Positions 39,992-48,394 of a DNA stretch of 64,000 nt are shown here, one piece after another; the stretch's first letter is position 1; every line of letters starts with the position of its first letter. The notes beneath the pieces are model-generated. The model saw only the letters and a list, made by a program, of their open reading frames with translations, was not told the DNA's origin and searched no databases. The stretch spans positions 324,736 through 388,735 of the forward strand of contig JADKHI010000004.1 in assembly GCA_016721825.1 (NCBI GenBank), read 5' to 3'. Source of the DNA: Flavobacteriales bacterium. Its GTDB lineage: Bacteria; Bacteroidota; Bacteroidia; Flavobacteriales_F; PHOS-HE28. The translations under genes and the position numbers were made by a program.

Positions 39992-40030
39992 GGAGCTGTT
40001 CCTGAAGATCTGCGATCGAAGATGTGGTAG

Positions 40031-40210
40031 GCGGATCGCATGCTGGCTCCCCCTCCGCCCCCTCGCTGTTCCTCCCTTCGGTCGGGCGCGGGGGATGAGA
40101 GGAAGCGATCCGCAGATCCGGTCCTGAAGATCTTGCGAGGCCCATGCTTCCACCGTTCCCCCGCGCCAGAGCGAGGGGGTGGAGAGGGAGCAGAAACGCA
40201 TGGGCCTCGC
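40031..40210 (+). repeat. CPE copy 4, full
   Basis: Full copy; right arms GCGAGGCCCATGC/GCATGGGCCTCGC match perfectly. Ends 22 bp beyond the stop of the DUF559 gene. Together with copy 3 it fills most of the 494-bp gap between the HMA-like and DUF559 genes. Confidence 0.93.
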
Positions 40211-40232
40211 TCTGATCGAAATGCGCTTGGTC

Positions 40233-40622
40233 TTAGCCCTCCACCCCGGTCCCCTCGAGCTCTTCGATCATGAGTTCGATGGCTTCAATGCTGCTTGGCA
40301 GGTGATCGAGCACTTCTTCATTGGAGAGTCTCAAGATGTGCATGCCTTTGCTCCGGAGGACGTCCTCACGGATCAGGTCGCGTTCCATTTGCTCGGTTGA
40401 GCCGTGCACGTCACCATCCACCTCGATGACCAGGTTGAGCTTCTTGCAGAAGAAGTCGGTGATGTAGCCGAACATGGGCCATTGCCGATGGAAGGTATAT
40501 CCCTTCATGGACCGTGCACGGAGCGCGTGCGTCCAGAGGTGCACTTCGGCCAGCGTCATCTCCTTTCGGAGTTCAGCGGCGCGTCCAGCCTTGTTCGGGT
40601 CATAGATCTTTCGGTGCGCCAT
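40233..40622 (-). CDS. DUF559 endonuclease-like protein
   Basis: 129 residues from the ATG at 40622 (MAHRKIYDPNKAGRAAELRK). The Vsr/PD-(D/E)XK-like core is visible: AEVHLWTHALRARSMKGYTF, ITDFFCKKLNLVIEVDGDVH (D...E-V-D). This is the DUF559 architecture, a predicted nuclease. Flanked on both sides by CPE copies (4 and 5), an isolated island gene; the open frame upstream of 40622 runs into the repeats and is not real. May be a stray mobile-element-associated gene. Confidence 0.85.
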   Translation of the reverse strand: MAHRKIYDPNKAGRAAELRKEMTLAEVHLWTHALRARSMKGYTFHRQWPMFGYITDFFCKKLNLVIEVDGDVHGSTEQMERDLIREDVLRSKGMHILRLSNEEVLDHLPSSIEAIELMIEELEGTGVEG

Positions 40623-40652
40623 TTCCGGTTGATCAAGGAATGAAAATAGGGA

Positions 40653-40735
40653 GCGGATCGCATGCTGGCTCCCCCTCCGCCCCCTCGCTGTTCCTCCCTT
40701 CGGTCGGGCGCGGGGGAATGAATGAAGCGATCCGC
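40653..40735 (+). repeat. CPE copy 5, left half only
   Basis: GCGGATCGC ... GCGATCCGC, with the AATGAATGAAG variant before the right arm. First of a tandem series (copies 5-9) that fills the 726-bp gap to the metalloprotease. Confidence 0.9.
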
Positions 40736-40774
40736 GGAGCTGTTCCTGAAGATCTGCGATCGAAGATGTGGTAG

Positions 40775-40857
40775 GCGGATCGCATGCTAGCTCCCCCTCC
40801 ACCCCCTCGCTGTTCCTCCCTGCGGTCGGGCGCGGGGGAATGAAAGAAGCGATCCGC
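40775..40857 (+). repeat. CPE copy 6, left half only
   Basis: Left half only, followed by the same GAAGATCTG...TCGAAGATG joint. Confidence 0.9.
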
Positions 40858-40894
40858 GGAGCTGTTCCTGAAGATCTGGTGTCGAAGATGTGGT

Positions 40895-41049
40895 CGGCGA
40901 TCGCATGCTGCTCCCCTCCACCCCTCGCTGTTCCTCTGCGGTGGGCGGGGGGAAAAGGGCTGTGGCCTGGGGGGGAGGGGGTCCGAGTTGGGGGGCGCGG
41001 GGGAGGGAAGGGCCGGGGGCCGGGGGGGGGGGGGGGGGGGGGGGGGGGG
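40895..41049 (+). repeat. CPE copy 7, degraded, with a 28-nt G run
   Basis: A shortened copy (CGATCGCATGCTGCTCCCCT) passing into G-rich low-complexity sequence and an uninterrupted run of 28 G at 41022-41049. Probably an assembly problem in a tandem repeat array, or a slippage product. Confidence 0.6.
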
Positions 41050-41115
41050 TCCCCCTCCACCCCCTCGCTGTTCCTCCCTTCGGTCGGGCGCGGGGGAATG
41101 AAAGAAGCGATCCGC
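41050..41115 (+). repeat. CPE copy 8, left half lacking its first arm
   Basis: Core from TCCCCCTCCACCCCCTCGCT to the right arm GCGATCCGC at 41107; the left arm is lost next to the G run. Confidence 0.8.
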
Positions 41116-41154
41116 GGAGCTGTTCCTGAAGATCTGCGATCGAAGATGTGGTCG

Positions 41155-41334
41155 GCGGATCGCATGCTAGCTCCCCCTCCACCCCCTCGCTGTTCCTCCC
41201 TGCGGTCGGGCGCGGGGGAATGAAAGAAGCGATCCGCAGATCCGGTCCTGAAGATCGTGCGAGGCCCATGCTTCCGCCGTTCCCCCGCGCCAGAGCGAGG
41301 GGGTGGAGGGGGAGCTGGAGCGCATGGGCCTCGC
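41155..41334 (+). repeat. CPE copy 9, full
   Basis: Full copy; right arms GCGAGGCCCATGC/GCATGGGCCTCGC match. Ends 14 bp from the stop of the metalloprotease. Confidence 0.93.
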
Positions 41335-41348
41335 TCCGTTAACCCCGC

Positions 41349-44300
41349 TCAAGGCACCTGTTCGCTCCGCGTATTCGTAGGCACCGTACCACCGATGTTC
41401 TGCAGGATGGGATCACGGTCGTTGCCGTTGCCGGTGTATTGCACCACGCCGTCCAAGGTGCAATCCTCGGGCCAGTAGCCGGCCGTTGTGTTGGTGGGCA
41501 CCGTGCCGCCGATCTTCGCCAGGATGGGGTCGCGGTCGTTGCCGTTGCCGGTGTATTGCAACAAGCCATCGGATGACACATCACCGGCCCAGAGCACCTG
41601 CATGCCGTTCACATCCTTGCGCGCGGCGGTGCCGAACGTGGCGGTGCCGCTCAGCGTGAAGTCGACCGTGGAAGAGCTGCCCGTCAAAGCCAGGGGCGAC
41701 GCGCTCATCACACCCAGGTGGTTGCGGTGGCGCAGCACCACGTAGTAGGACCCGGAAGGCGCGCTGAGCGTGAGCGATAAGCTGCCGTTGGTGGCCACCA
41801 CATCGCCATCGCGTTGCAACAGTCCGGCGGCGCTCGCCACCACGGTGGTGTTGTCACCGCTGGCGCGCAGTTCCACCAGCACCCAATCCACAATGGCGTT
41901 GGTGCCGGCAACGGCCAGCACGGCGGGTGCCACGGTCTCACTGCCCGGGTGGTTCCAAGGTGCACCACCGTACGGATGCGCTGCTGGGACCAGTCCGCCT
42001 GCGCGCAGTCCATCGTTCATCTGCAAATTGGCGGTCACGTAGGGTCCGTCGAGCATGGCCTTGATGGGCACCACCACGTTCACCGGTATCCCGGTCAGGG
42101 CCTTGCTGCCCGTTACGGCAGGTGCCACGCCATCGGATACACTGGTGGCGATGGTGAAGCTGCTGTTGAAGTTGGCCGCAGGGGTGAAGAGGACACCGGC
42201 GAGCAAGGTGTTCACGTTGGCCATGGCGCCGCTGGCCGTCCACACACCTGTACCTGCGACATAGGTGGAAGTGACCGCACCCGAGGTACCCGTGCTGAGC
42301 GAGCCGGCCGCGGGGTTGCTGAGCGTCAATGTCGCCGTGGTCGTCGCATGGTCCACATCGCTCACCACGATGTCGATCAGGTTCAAGGCCACGTTCTCGG
42401 TGTAGGTCTCCGCAGCGTTCAGGTTGGTGGCGGTAGGCGCATCGTTAACGGCCGTGCCGGTCAGGGCCTTGCTTCCGGTGGTGGCCGGTGCCACGCCATC
42501 GGATACGCTGGTGGCGATGGTGAAGCTGCTGTTGAAGTTGGCCGCAGGGGTGAAGAGGACACCAGCGAGCAAGGTGTTCACGTTGGCCATGGCGCCGCTG
42601 GCGGTCCACACACCTGTACCGGCGACGTAGGTGGACGTGACCGCACCCGAAGTGCCCGTGCTGAGCGAGCCGGCCGCGGGGTTGCTGAGCGTCAATGTCG
42701 CCGTTGTCGTCGCATGGTCCACATCGCTCGCCACGATGTCGATCAGGTTCAGCGGTGTATCCTCGGTATAGCCTTCCGCAGCGTTGAGGTTGGTGGCGGT
42801 GGGCGCATCGTTCACGGCCGTGACGGTAAGGGGGGCGACATCCGTGGCGGTGCTGAAGGCCGTGGTACCGCCGTTCACCGAGGCATCGGCCGTGGCGCCA
42901 TTGGTGCCGGTGGTGCGGTCCCAGGCGCGGAAGGTGATGGCGCTGGCCACGGTGCCGTTGAAGTTGCCGTTCGGTTGGAAGGAGAGGCGCGTGCTCGCAT
43001 CGGCGGCGAGCAGGCGGGCCACGGTGCCGGTGGGTGTGCCCAGCGCGGTCCAGTTGGTGCCTCCGTTGATGCTGTAGTGCCACACACCGTTGGTGGCATC
43101 GGCCGCGGTGATGGCGATGCCGAGCAGCGCGCCCGCATCCGGGTCGGTGACGTTATCCACCTGTCCGGAAGGCACCGCGAGATCCACCAGCGCGCTCACC
43201 AAGGTACCGACCGCACCCACTGGCGCACCGGCATCTTCGTTCACCGAGCTGAGCACGGGACTCGCCGCAGCGCTCAGCACGGGGGCCGTGTTGATGGGGG
43301 TGTTGAACACGATGCCGTACTCCTCCACCTGTCCGTATTGCAGGGGTGTTGTGCACGGACCGGGCGTGGTGTTCAGGAAGTCCGTGATCACGCGCATGCG
43401 CATCAGCTCGCCCGACTGGGGCGACACCGGCGTGGTGAAGCTGCCCGAGACCGACGTGGTGCCGTTGGCGGGGGAGAAGATGTCCTCCCCGGAGTCGATG
43501 AAGTCACCGTCGCGGTTGTAGTCGATGTAGGCGCGCACCCACTGGGTGTTGAAGGGGCTGATCGCCACGCTGATGGCGTAGGTGGTGTTGGCGTCCAAGG
43601 TGGTGGTCTGCGAGCACAGGAAGTTGTTCATCACCGCATCGTTGAAGGCGGTGGCGTTGTTGATGGTGTTGAGGCTCACGTTCGTGATGCCGATGTTACC
43701 GGCGGGTGCGGTGGAACGGGTCACGGTGCAGCCTGCGGTGGGCAAGGCGTACACATTGATGTGCGCGGTCTTCGTGTTGGTGGTTCCTGTGCCTTGCCCG
43801 TTGCTGGCGGTCAAGGTGACGTTGTAGATGCCGGCCGTGTTGTAGGTCACGGTCGGGTTCTGCGCGGTGCTGCTGGAAGGGGTTCCACCGGGGAAGGACC
43901 ACGACCAGCTGGTGGGTGAGAGCAGCGACAGGTCGGTGAAGGTGACGCTGCTGCCCGCGCAAACGCCGCGCGTGCTGGCCTTGAAGTCGCTCAACGGCGG
44001 ACCCGTCACCGTCATGATGAGCGTGTTGCTCGTGGCGGGGGAAGCGAGCACATTGGCGAGGTTCGAGAACAGCTGTGCGTACACCTGGTCGCCGGGCATC
44101 AGCGTGTTGTTGCTGTAGGTGGCACCGGTGCTTTGGAAGAGCCCGTTCTTGAACCAGTTGTAGGTGGGCGCGCCGCCGCCGTTGGTGGGCGTGGGCGTGA
44201 AGGTGACGTTGGTGCCGTAGGTGATGGTGGTGCTGGGTGACGCAGCGATGCTCACGGCCGCGAGGGAACTGCTCACGTACACGCCGTAGTCCTCCACGTC

Positions 44301-46091
44301 GCCAACGAGCAAGGCCACCCCGCAGGTGCGTTCGCTCGCGGTGAGCGACGTGGCCTCACCATACACGCGCATGCGCAACAGGGTGTTCTGCACGGCGGTG
44401 TTGGGGATGGTGACGTTGGTGCTCACCACCGTGCCCACCACGGCGGAACTACCGATGCTGATGAGCTCGGCGGGGTTCTCGAAGGTGCCGTTGTTGTTGT
44501 AGTCGATGTAGGCCTCGTACACCTCCGTGCCGTTGTTGGTGGAGCCGTTCACGGTGATGCTGAAGGGATAGCTGCCGTTGCGGGCCACCACGGTGCTCTG
44601 GCTGCAGCTGAAGTTCTGGTACACGCCGTTGATACCGGTGCTGGTGGAGTTATCCAGCGTGTTGAACTTCACGCGGCTCACGGTAAGGCCGTAGTTGGCG
44701 CTGGGGTTGGCACTGGTGGGCGTGCACGCTGCAACGGGCGCGGTGGCCACCACCACGATGCCGTTCTCGGTAACGGTGCTGACGCCCTGTGCGGAGGTGG
44801 TGGTGAGCGTGGCGTTGTACACCCCCGCGCTCGCCAGGGTGAAGGTGGGGTTCTGCGCGGTGCTGTTGTAGGTGTTCACGCCGTTGCTGATGGTCCAGCT
44901 GAAGCTGATGCCAGGGAACTCCGAATCGGGCAGCCCCGTGTTGGGCACGCAGCGGCTGTTGTCGTACAGCGTTACGCTCTGGCCCGTGCCGCAGAGGATG
45001 GCGGCGCTGCACAGAATGTCCATGGTGGCGGCGCCGGGCGGCACCAGCGCGGTGTTGCCGTTGGCGGCCAGGAAGCTGGCGCGTGCGGTCGTGAGGGCGA
45101 GCGTCATGCGGGCGGCCTGCCCACTGCTGAACATGCTCTGGCAGTCGCTGCTGCTGTAGTCCATGTAGTTCACCACGAACAGGCTGTTGGAGCTGTTGGC
45201 GTCGCAGCCGTTGGTGCCACTGGTGTTGCAATCGCTCGCGCTGCGGATGTGCGGGGGCGTGTCGCAGACCTGGTCACCCTGCGTTCCACAGGGGCTGTTG
45301 TTCGGACAGGCGGTGCCGTTCGCATCGCCTTCGAAGGTGTGGTACACGTCCAGTGCGTGGCCGATCTCGTGGGTGAGCACCGTGCTCGTGGGGTCCGCCA
45401 TCTGGTTGGCGAGCATCACGCAGCCATCCAGCGAAGTGCCGTGGGAGCTGGCGAAGTAGGCGAAGCCCTGGATGCCGCTGCCACCATCGTTGCCGTCGAT
45501 CTCGCTCACCGCCCAGATGTTGTAGTAGCGCGTCTGGTCCCACACGTCCAGCGCCTTCAGCGCAGCGTCGGTGATGCCTGCGGACTGGCGGAACACGCCG
45601 CTGGCCATGTAGGTGGCGTTGCCCGTCATGTTGGTGCGGGTGATGCCCGTGGTGCAGTTGCCGTTGGGGTCGCGCACGGCGAGCACGAACTCGATGCCCA
45701 CATCCACGCCGCTGCCGAAGCCGGCGGTGCCGGCCACCTTGCGGAAGCGCTGGTTCAGGGCCTTGATGGCGTTGCGGATCTGTCCGTCGGTGAGCACGGT
45801 AAGGCCGGTGCCCGTCTCCATCACGTGCACCACCACGGGGATCTTGTAAGTGCTGAGGCTGCGGGTGAAGCTGCCGCCCTGGGCACGCGCCGCCGCATCG
45901 AAGGCCAGGGTGCGGTCGCGGTAGGCGGGGTCGCTCTGCATCAGTTGCTGGTGCAGCGCATCGAAGCCGCAGCGCTCAACGGGCGGCGGCACCTGCACGG
46001 TGGGTGGTGGCTGCAGCACGACCTGTGCGCTGAGGGTGTTCACCACGAAGAGGGAAGGAACGAGCAGCAGGGAGGAAAGGAAGGAACGCAT
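41349..46091 (-). CDS. Multidomain secreted M43-type metalloprotease with dockerin-like tail
   Basis: 1580 residues from the ATG at 46091 (signal peptide SFLSSLLLVPSLFVVNTLSA). A pappalysin/ulilysin-type catalytic domain holds LTHEIGHALDVYHTF at residues ~237-251. The three zinc His and catalytic Glu are present, but the usual Gly of HEXXHXXGXXH is Asp. Then come a PKD-like domain, a GEVED domain (VGDVEDYGVYV), another PKD, another GEVED (YGQVEEYGIVF), cadherin-like domains, two near-identical ~122-residue tandem repeats, and a C-terminal pair of dockerin-like units (QYTGNGNDRDPIL twice) instead of a usual T9SS tag. Surface protease of unknown target. Confidence 0.88.
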   Translation of the reverse strand: MRSFLSSLLLVPSLFVVNTLSAQVVLQPPPTVQVPPPVERCGFDALHQQLMQSDPAYRDRTLAFDAAARAQGGSFTRSLSTYKIPVVVHVMETGTGLTVLTDGQIRNAIKALNQRFRKVAGTAGFGSGVDVGIEFVLAVRDPNGNCTTGITRTNMTGNATYMASGVFRQSAGITDAALKALDVWDQTRYYNIWAVSEIDGNDGGSGIQGFAYFASSHGTSLDGCVMLANQMADPTSTVLTHEIGHALDVYHTFEGDANGTACPNNSPCGTQGDQVCDTPPHIRSASDCNTSGTNGCDANSSNSLFVVNYMDYSSSDCQSMFSSGQAARMTLALTTARASFLAANGNTALVPPGAATMDILCSAAILCGTGQSVTLYDNSRCVPNTGLPDSEFPGISFSWTISNGVNTYNSTAQNPTFTLASAGVYNATLTTTSAQGVSTVTENGIVVVATAPVAACTPTSANPSANYGLTVSRVKFNTLDNSTSTGINGVYQNFSCSQSTVVARNGSYPFSITVNGSTNNGTEVYEAYIDYNNNGTFENPAELISIGSSAVVGTVVSTNVTIPNTAVQNTLLRMRVYGEATSLTASERTCGVALLVGDVEDYGVYVSSSLAAVSIAASPSTTITYGTNVTFTPTPTNGGGAPTYNWFKNGLFQSTGATYSNNTLMPGDQVYAQLFSNLANVLASPATSNTLIMTVTGPPLSDFKASTRGVCAGSSVTFTDLSLLSPTSWSWSFPGGTPSSSTAQNPTVTYNTAGIYNVTLTASNGQGTGTTNTKTAHINVYALPTAGCTVTRSTAPAGNIGITNVSLNTINNATAFNDAVMNNFLCSQTTTLDANTTYAISVAISPFNTQWVRAYIDYNRDGDFIDSGEDIFSPANGTTSVSGSFTTPVSPQSGELMRMRVITDFLNTTPGPCTTPLQYGQVEEYGIVFNTPINTAPVLSAAASPVLSSVNEDAGAPVGAVGTLVSALVDLAVPSGQVDNVTDPDAGALLGIAITAADATNGVWHYSINGGTNWTALGTPTGTVARLLAADASTRLSFQPNGNFNGTVASAITFRAWDRTTGTNGATADASVNGGTTAFSTATDVAPLTVTAVNDAPTATNLNAAEGYTEDTPLNLIDIVASDVDHATTTATLTLSNPAAGSLSTGTSGAVTSTYVAGTGVWTASGAMANVNTLLAGVLFTPAANFNSSFTIATSVSDGVAPATTGSKALTGTAVNDAPTATNLNAAETYTENVALNLIDIVVSDVDHATTTATLTLSNPAAGSLSTGTSGAVTSTYVAGTGVWTASGAMANVNTLLAGVLFTPAANFNSSFTIATSVSDGVAPAVTGSKALTGIPVNVVVPIKAMLDGPYVTANLQMNDGLRAGGLVPAAHPYGGAPWNHPGSETVAPAVLAVAGTNAIVDWVLVELRASGDNTTVVASAAGLLQRDGDVVATNGSLSLTLSAPSGSYYVVLRHRNHLGVMSASPLALTGSSSTVDFTLSGTATFGTAARKDVNGMQVLWAGDVSSDGLLQYTGNGNDRDPILAKIGGTVPTNTTAGYWPEDCTLDGVVQYTGNGNDRDPILQNIGGTVPTNTRSEQVP
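42100..42715 (-). repeat. Intragenic tandem duplication, 366-bp period
   Basis: Near-identical blocks at about 42100-42350 and 42466-42715 within the metalloprotease gene, displaced by 366 bp (for example the same word at 42151 and 42517). Each encodes the unit containing TLTLSNPAAGSLSTGTSG. The high DNA identity suggests recent duplication or gene conversion. Confidence 0.85.
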
Positions 46092-46200
46092 AGCGGAACT
46101 GGGGTGAGCGATCGTGAACGTTCGTGGACCCTTTTGGGGGCCGGGGTGAAGCAAGCAAGGTAGGGGAGCGGCGGGGACCGGCAAGGGGCGAGGGGAAGGA

Positions 46201-46470
46201 CAATGGGCGATGGATGAAGGAGGAAAGGATGAAGCCTGAGGTTATCGTCAGCGGAGCGCTTGGAAGGATGATGGGCGATGGATGAAGGAAGGAAAGGAAG
46301 AAAGCCTGAGGTCTTCGGCAGCAGAGCGCTTGGAAGGATGATGGGCGATGGATGAAGGAAGGAAAGGAAGAAAGCCTGAGGTCTTCGGCAGCGGAGCGCT
46401 TGGAAGGATGATGGGCGATGGATGAAGGAAGGAAAGGAAGAAAGCCTGAGGTCTTCGGCAGCGGAGCTTT
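46201..46470. repeat. 70-bp minisatellite, about four units
   Basis: Units start with TGGAAGGATGATGGGCGATG at 46261, 46331 and 46401, preceded by a diverged unit. Period 70 bp. Lies upstream of the metalloprotease gene and fills most of the 458-bp gap; the period is not a multiple of three and no gene is visible in it. Confidence 0.9.
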
Positions 46471-46549
46471 TCTCAGTATCTGTGTTCATCAGTGTTCATC
46501 CGTGGTTCAACTCCAGCGAGCCTTGGAAGAAGAGCGATGGCATGGGCCT

Positions 46550-46810
46550 TCACGGCTCGGATCCGTTGTTGCGTTCGACGACCATCACGCGGCCCTTCGA
46601 CACATAGGCCTTGGCGCTGTTGGAGAGCACCAGGCACAGTTGCATGGTGCGGCGCATCTCGGTGCTGTTCAGCACCGGAGCTTCCAGCAGTTCCTGTAGC
46701 TCCGCGACCAGCAGCTGCAGGCGCAGGCGCTGGTCCTGTTCGAGCCGGTGCCGGGTGTGCTGGCACTGAATGGGGATCCCTTGCGGGGGAGCGGACCGGA
46801 GGGTGGGCAT
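46550..46810 (-). CDS. Truncated paralogue of the HTH regulator (no DNA-binding domain)
   Basis: 86 residues from the ATG at 46810 (MPTLRSAPPQGIPIQCQHTR). It aligns along its length with the N-terminal half of the next regulator (shared MPTLR, LRLQ.L.AELQ.LL, A.VSKG/A.VAKG). It ends at GRVMVVERNNGSEP, where its relative continues into a LuxR HTH, so the DNA-binding half is missing. It keeps the same palindromic upstream site. It might be a decayed copy or a small dominant-negative partner (inference). Confidence 0.65.
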   Translation of the reverse strand: MPTLRSAPPQGIPIQCQHTRHRLEQDQRLRLQLLVAELQELLEAPVLNSTEMRRTMQLCLVLSNSAKAYVSKGRVMVVERNNGSEP

Positions 46811-46856
46811 GGTGCGTTCGAGAGCTCCAAAGCTTGAGGGCACCGCCTGCACCCAC

Positions 46857-46876
46857 AATACCCGCTAGTGGGTATT
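46857..46876 (-). promoter_or_regulatory. Palindromic operator-like site, regulator copy 1
   Basis: AATACCCGCTAGTGGGTATT, 46 bp upstream of the start at 46810, flanked by an A6 tract and CCC on the minus strand. Nearly the same arrangement occurs at 47781. Confidence 0.6.
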
Positions 46877-46933
46877 TTTTGGGAGGGGGGCGTAGCGTAT
46901 CAGCGGTACTTGTTCAGTGATGTGATCACGTGA

Positions 46934-47211
46934 GCGGATCGCGAGCTGGCTCCCCCTCCACCCCCTCGCTGTTCGGCCTGCGGCCTGCGCGGGGGATGAG
47001 AAGAAGCGATCCGCAGATCTGTTCCTGAAGTTCTTGGGAGGCCCATGCTTCCTTCGTTCCCCCTCGCAGTTCCTCCCTGCGGTCGGGCGCGGGGGATGAG
47101 AAGAAGCGATCCGCAGATCTGTTCCTGAAGATCTGGCGAGGCCCATGCTTCCACTTATCCCCCGCGCCAGAGCGAGGGTGTGGAGGGGGAGCTGGTGCGC
47201 ATGGGCCACGC
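46934..47211 (+). repeat. CPE copy 10, compound
   Basis: A left half (46934-47014, loop GTTCGGCCTGCGGCCTGCG), a chimeric segment in which the start of a right half runs into another left-half end, then a complete right half ending GCATGGGCCACGC at 47211. The last arm mismatches by one base. Ends 11 bp from the stop of the regulator at 47223. Confidence 0.9.
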
Positions 47212-47222
47212 TCTTTGCGGAT

Positions 47223-47729
47223 TCACTTCAACAACCCCCACCGCATGGCGAAGATCACCAGGCCCGTTTTGCTGCGCAGGTGGAACTTCTCGAAGAGGCT
47301 CACGCGGTAGTTGTCCACGCTGCGGCGGTGTACGCCCATTGCCTTGGCGATCTGCTCGTAGGTGGGTTCGGCTTCGGAACAGACCAGCTGCAGGAACTCC
47401 AGCTCGCGCGGGCTCACCTGTTCCAGCACTTGCTCACGGCGGAAGGCAGGCACATCGTACAGGTGGGTGGGGCTTTCGTCCGCTGCCAGAACAGGCCCCA
47501 GGATCACCTGGCCCTTGGCCACGAAGGCCTTGGCGCCTTGGGAAAGCAGGGTGCACAGTTTCAGTATCCGGCGCCGATCCGCCGTGGAGATCACGGAAGC
47601 GTCCAGCAGGTCCTGAAGTTCGGCGGCCAGCACCTGCAGGCGCAAGGTCTCGTTCTGTTCCACCCGTTCCTTGGTGCGGATGCGGCGGTAGGGTAGACCT
47701 TCCAATGGGACGATGCGGAGAGTGGGCAT
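47223..47729 (-). CDS. LuxR-HTH regulator without receiver domain
   Basis: 168 residues from the ATG at 47729 (MPTLRIVPLEGLPYRRIRTK). The N-terminal ~95 residues are helical (LRLQVLAAELQDLLDA) with no receiver Asp. The C-terminal LuxR-type HTH is complete (VSPRELEFLQLVCSEAEPTY, then AMGVHRRSVDNYRVSLFEKF). The HTH is almost the same as that of the regulator at 48395-49054, while the N-terminus matches 46550-46810, so domains have been shuffled. Likely DNA-binding output not controlled by phosphorylation. Upstream palindrome at 47781-47800. Confidence 0.8.
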   Translation of the reverse strand: MPTLRIVPLEGLPYRRIRTKERVEQNETLRLQVLAAELQDLLDASVISTADRRRILKLCTLLSQGAKAFVAKGQVILGPVLAADESPTHLYDVPAFRREQVLEQVSPRELEFLQLVCSEAEPTYEQIAKAMGVHRRSVDNYRVSLFEKFHLRSKTGLVIFAMRWGLLK

Positions 47730-47780
47730 TGGACAGCGTGTGTTGGTCCTTCAAAGCTTGAGGACCTCGACCGCTCCCAC

Positions 47781-47800
47781 AATACCGGTAAACCGGTATT
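47781..47800 (-). promoter_or_regulatory. Palindromic operator-like site, regulator copy 2
   Basis: AATACCGGTAAACCGGTATT, a perfect 9-bp inverted repeat around AA, 51 bp upstream of the start at 47729. Both this site and the one at 46857 are followed toward the gene by TGTGGG and CCTCAAGCTTTG, indicating a shared promoter. Confidence 0.65.
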
Positions 47801-47952
47801 TTTTGGGGGGGTAAGGGGGCTTTTTCGGGGTTTTGGCGCGTCGGCGGCCGAGGTGTCTCCACCTCGCAGTGACCGTTTGGTGGGGTCGCGGGCTTGTTCT
47901 TGTGCTCGAGCGGCCTATAAGGTGGCTTCTTCGGTGTTCGATCCTGTGGCAA

Positions 47953-48132
47953 GCGGATCGCGAGCTGGCTCCCCCTCCGCCCCCTCGCTGTTCCTCCCTG
48001 CGGTCGGGCGCGGGGGATTGAAAGAAGCGATCCGCGGATCTGTTCTTGAAGATCTTGCGAGGCCCATGCTTCCACCGTTCCCCCGCGCCAGAGCGAGGGG
48101 GTGGAGGGGGAGCCAGAGCGCATGGGCTTCGC
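47953..48132 (+). repeat. CPE copy 11, full
   Basis: Full copy; right arms GCGAGGCCCATGC/GCATGGGCTTCGC mismatch at one position. Lies in the 665-bp gap between two regulator genes together with copy 12. Confidence 0.93.
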
Positions 48133-48202
48133 TCATCGAAGGGATCTTTCGCTTTCCGAAGTACGGAGAAGAAGCAGGACATGAAATGCCGTGTTCATAC
48201 CA

Positions 48203-48382
48203 GCGGATCGCATGGTGGCTCCCCCTCCGCCCCCTCGCTGATCCTCCCTGCGGTCGGGCGCGGGGGATTGAAAGAAGCGATCCGCGGATCTGTTCTTGAA
48301 GATCTTGCGAGGCCCATGCTTCCACCGTTCCCCCGCGCCAGAGCGAGGGGGTGGAGGGGGAGCTGGTGCGCATGGGCCGCGC
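48203..48382 (+). repeat. CPE copy 12, full
   Basis: Full copy; right arms GCGAGGCCCATGC and GCATGGGCCGCGC mismatch at one position. Ends 12 bp from the stop of the response regulator at 48395. Confidence 0.93.
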
Positions 48383-48394
48383 TCTCGACGCGCT

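Noticed and set aside
41022..41049. G-quadruplex regulatory site
   Set aside because: A 28-G homopolymer in a collapsed repeat is more likely an assembly artefact.
40787..41350. Small Pro/Arg-rich ORFs (PRARPQGGTARG-like) in the CPE copies
   Set aside because: The same peptides recur in several frames at every copy of the repeat; they follow from the GC-rich palindrome and have no family signature or start context.
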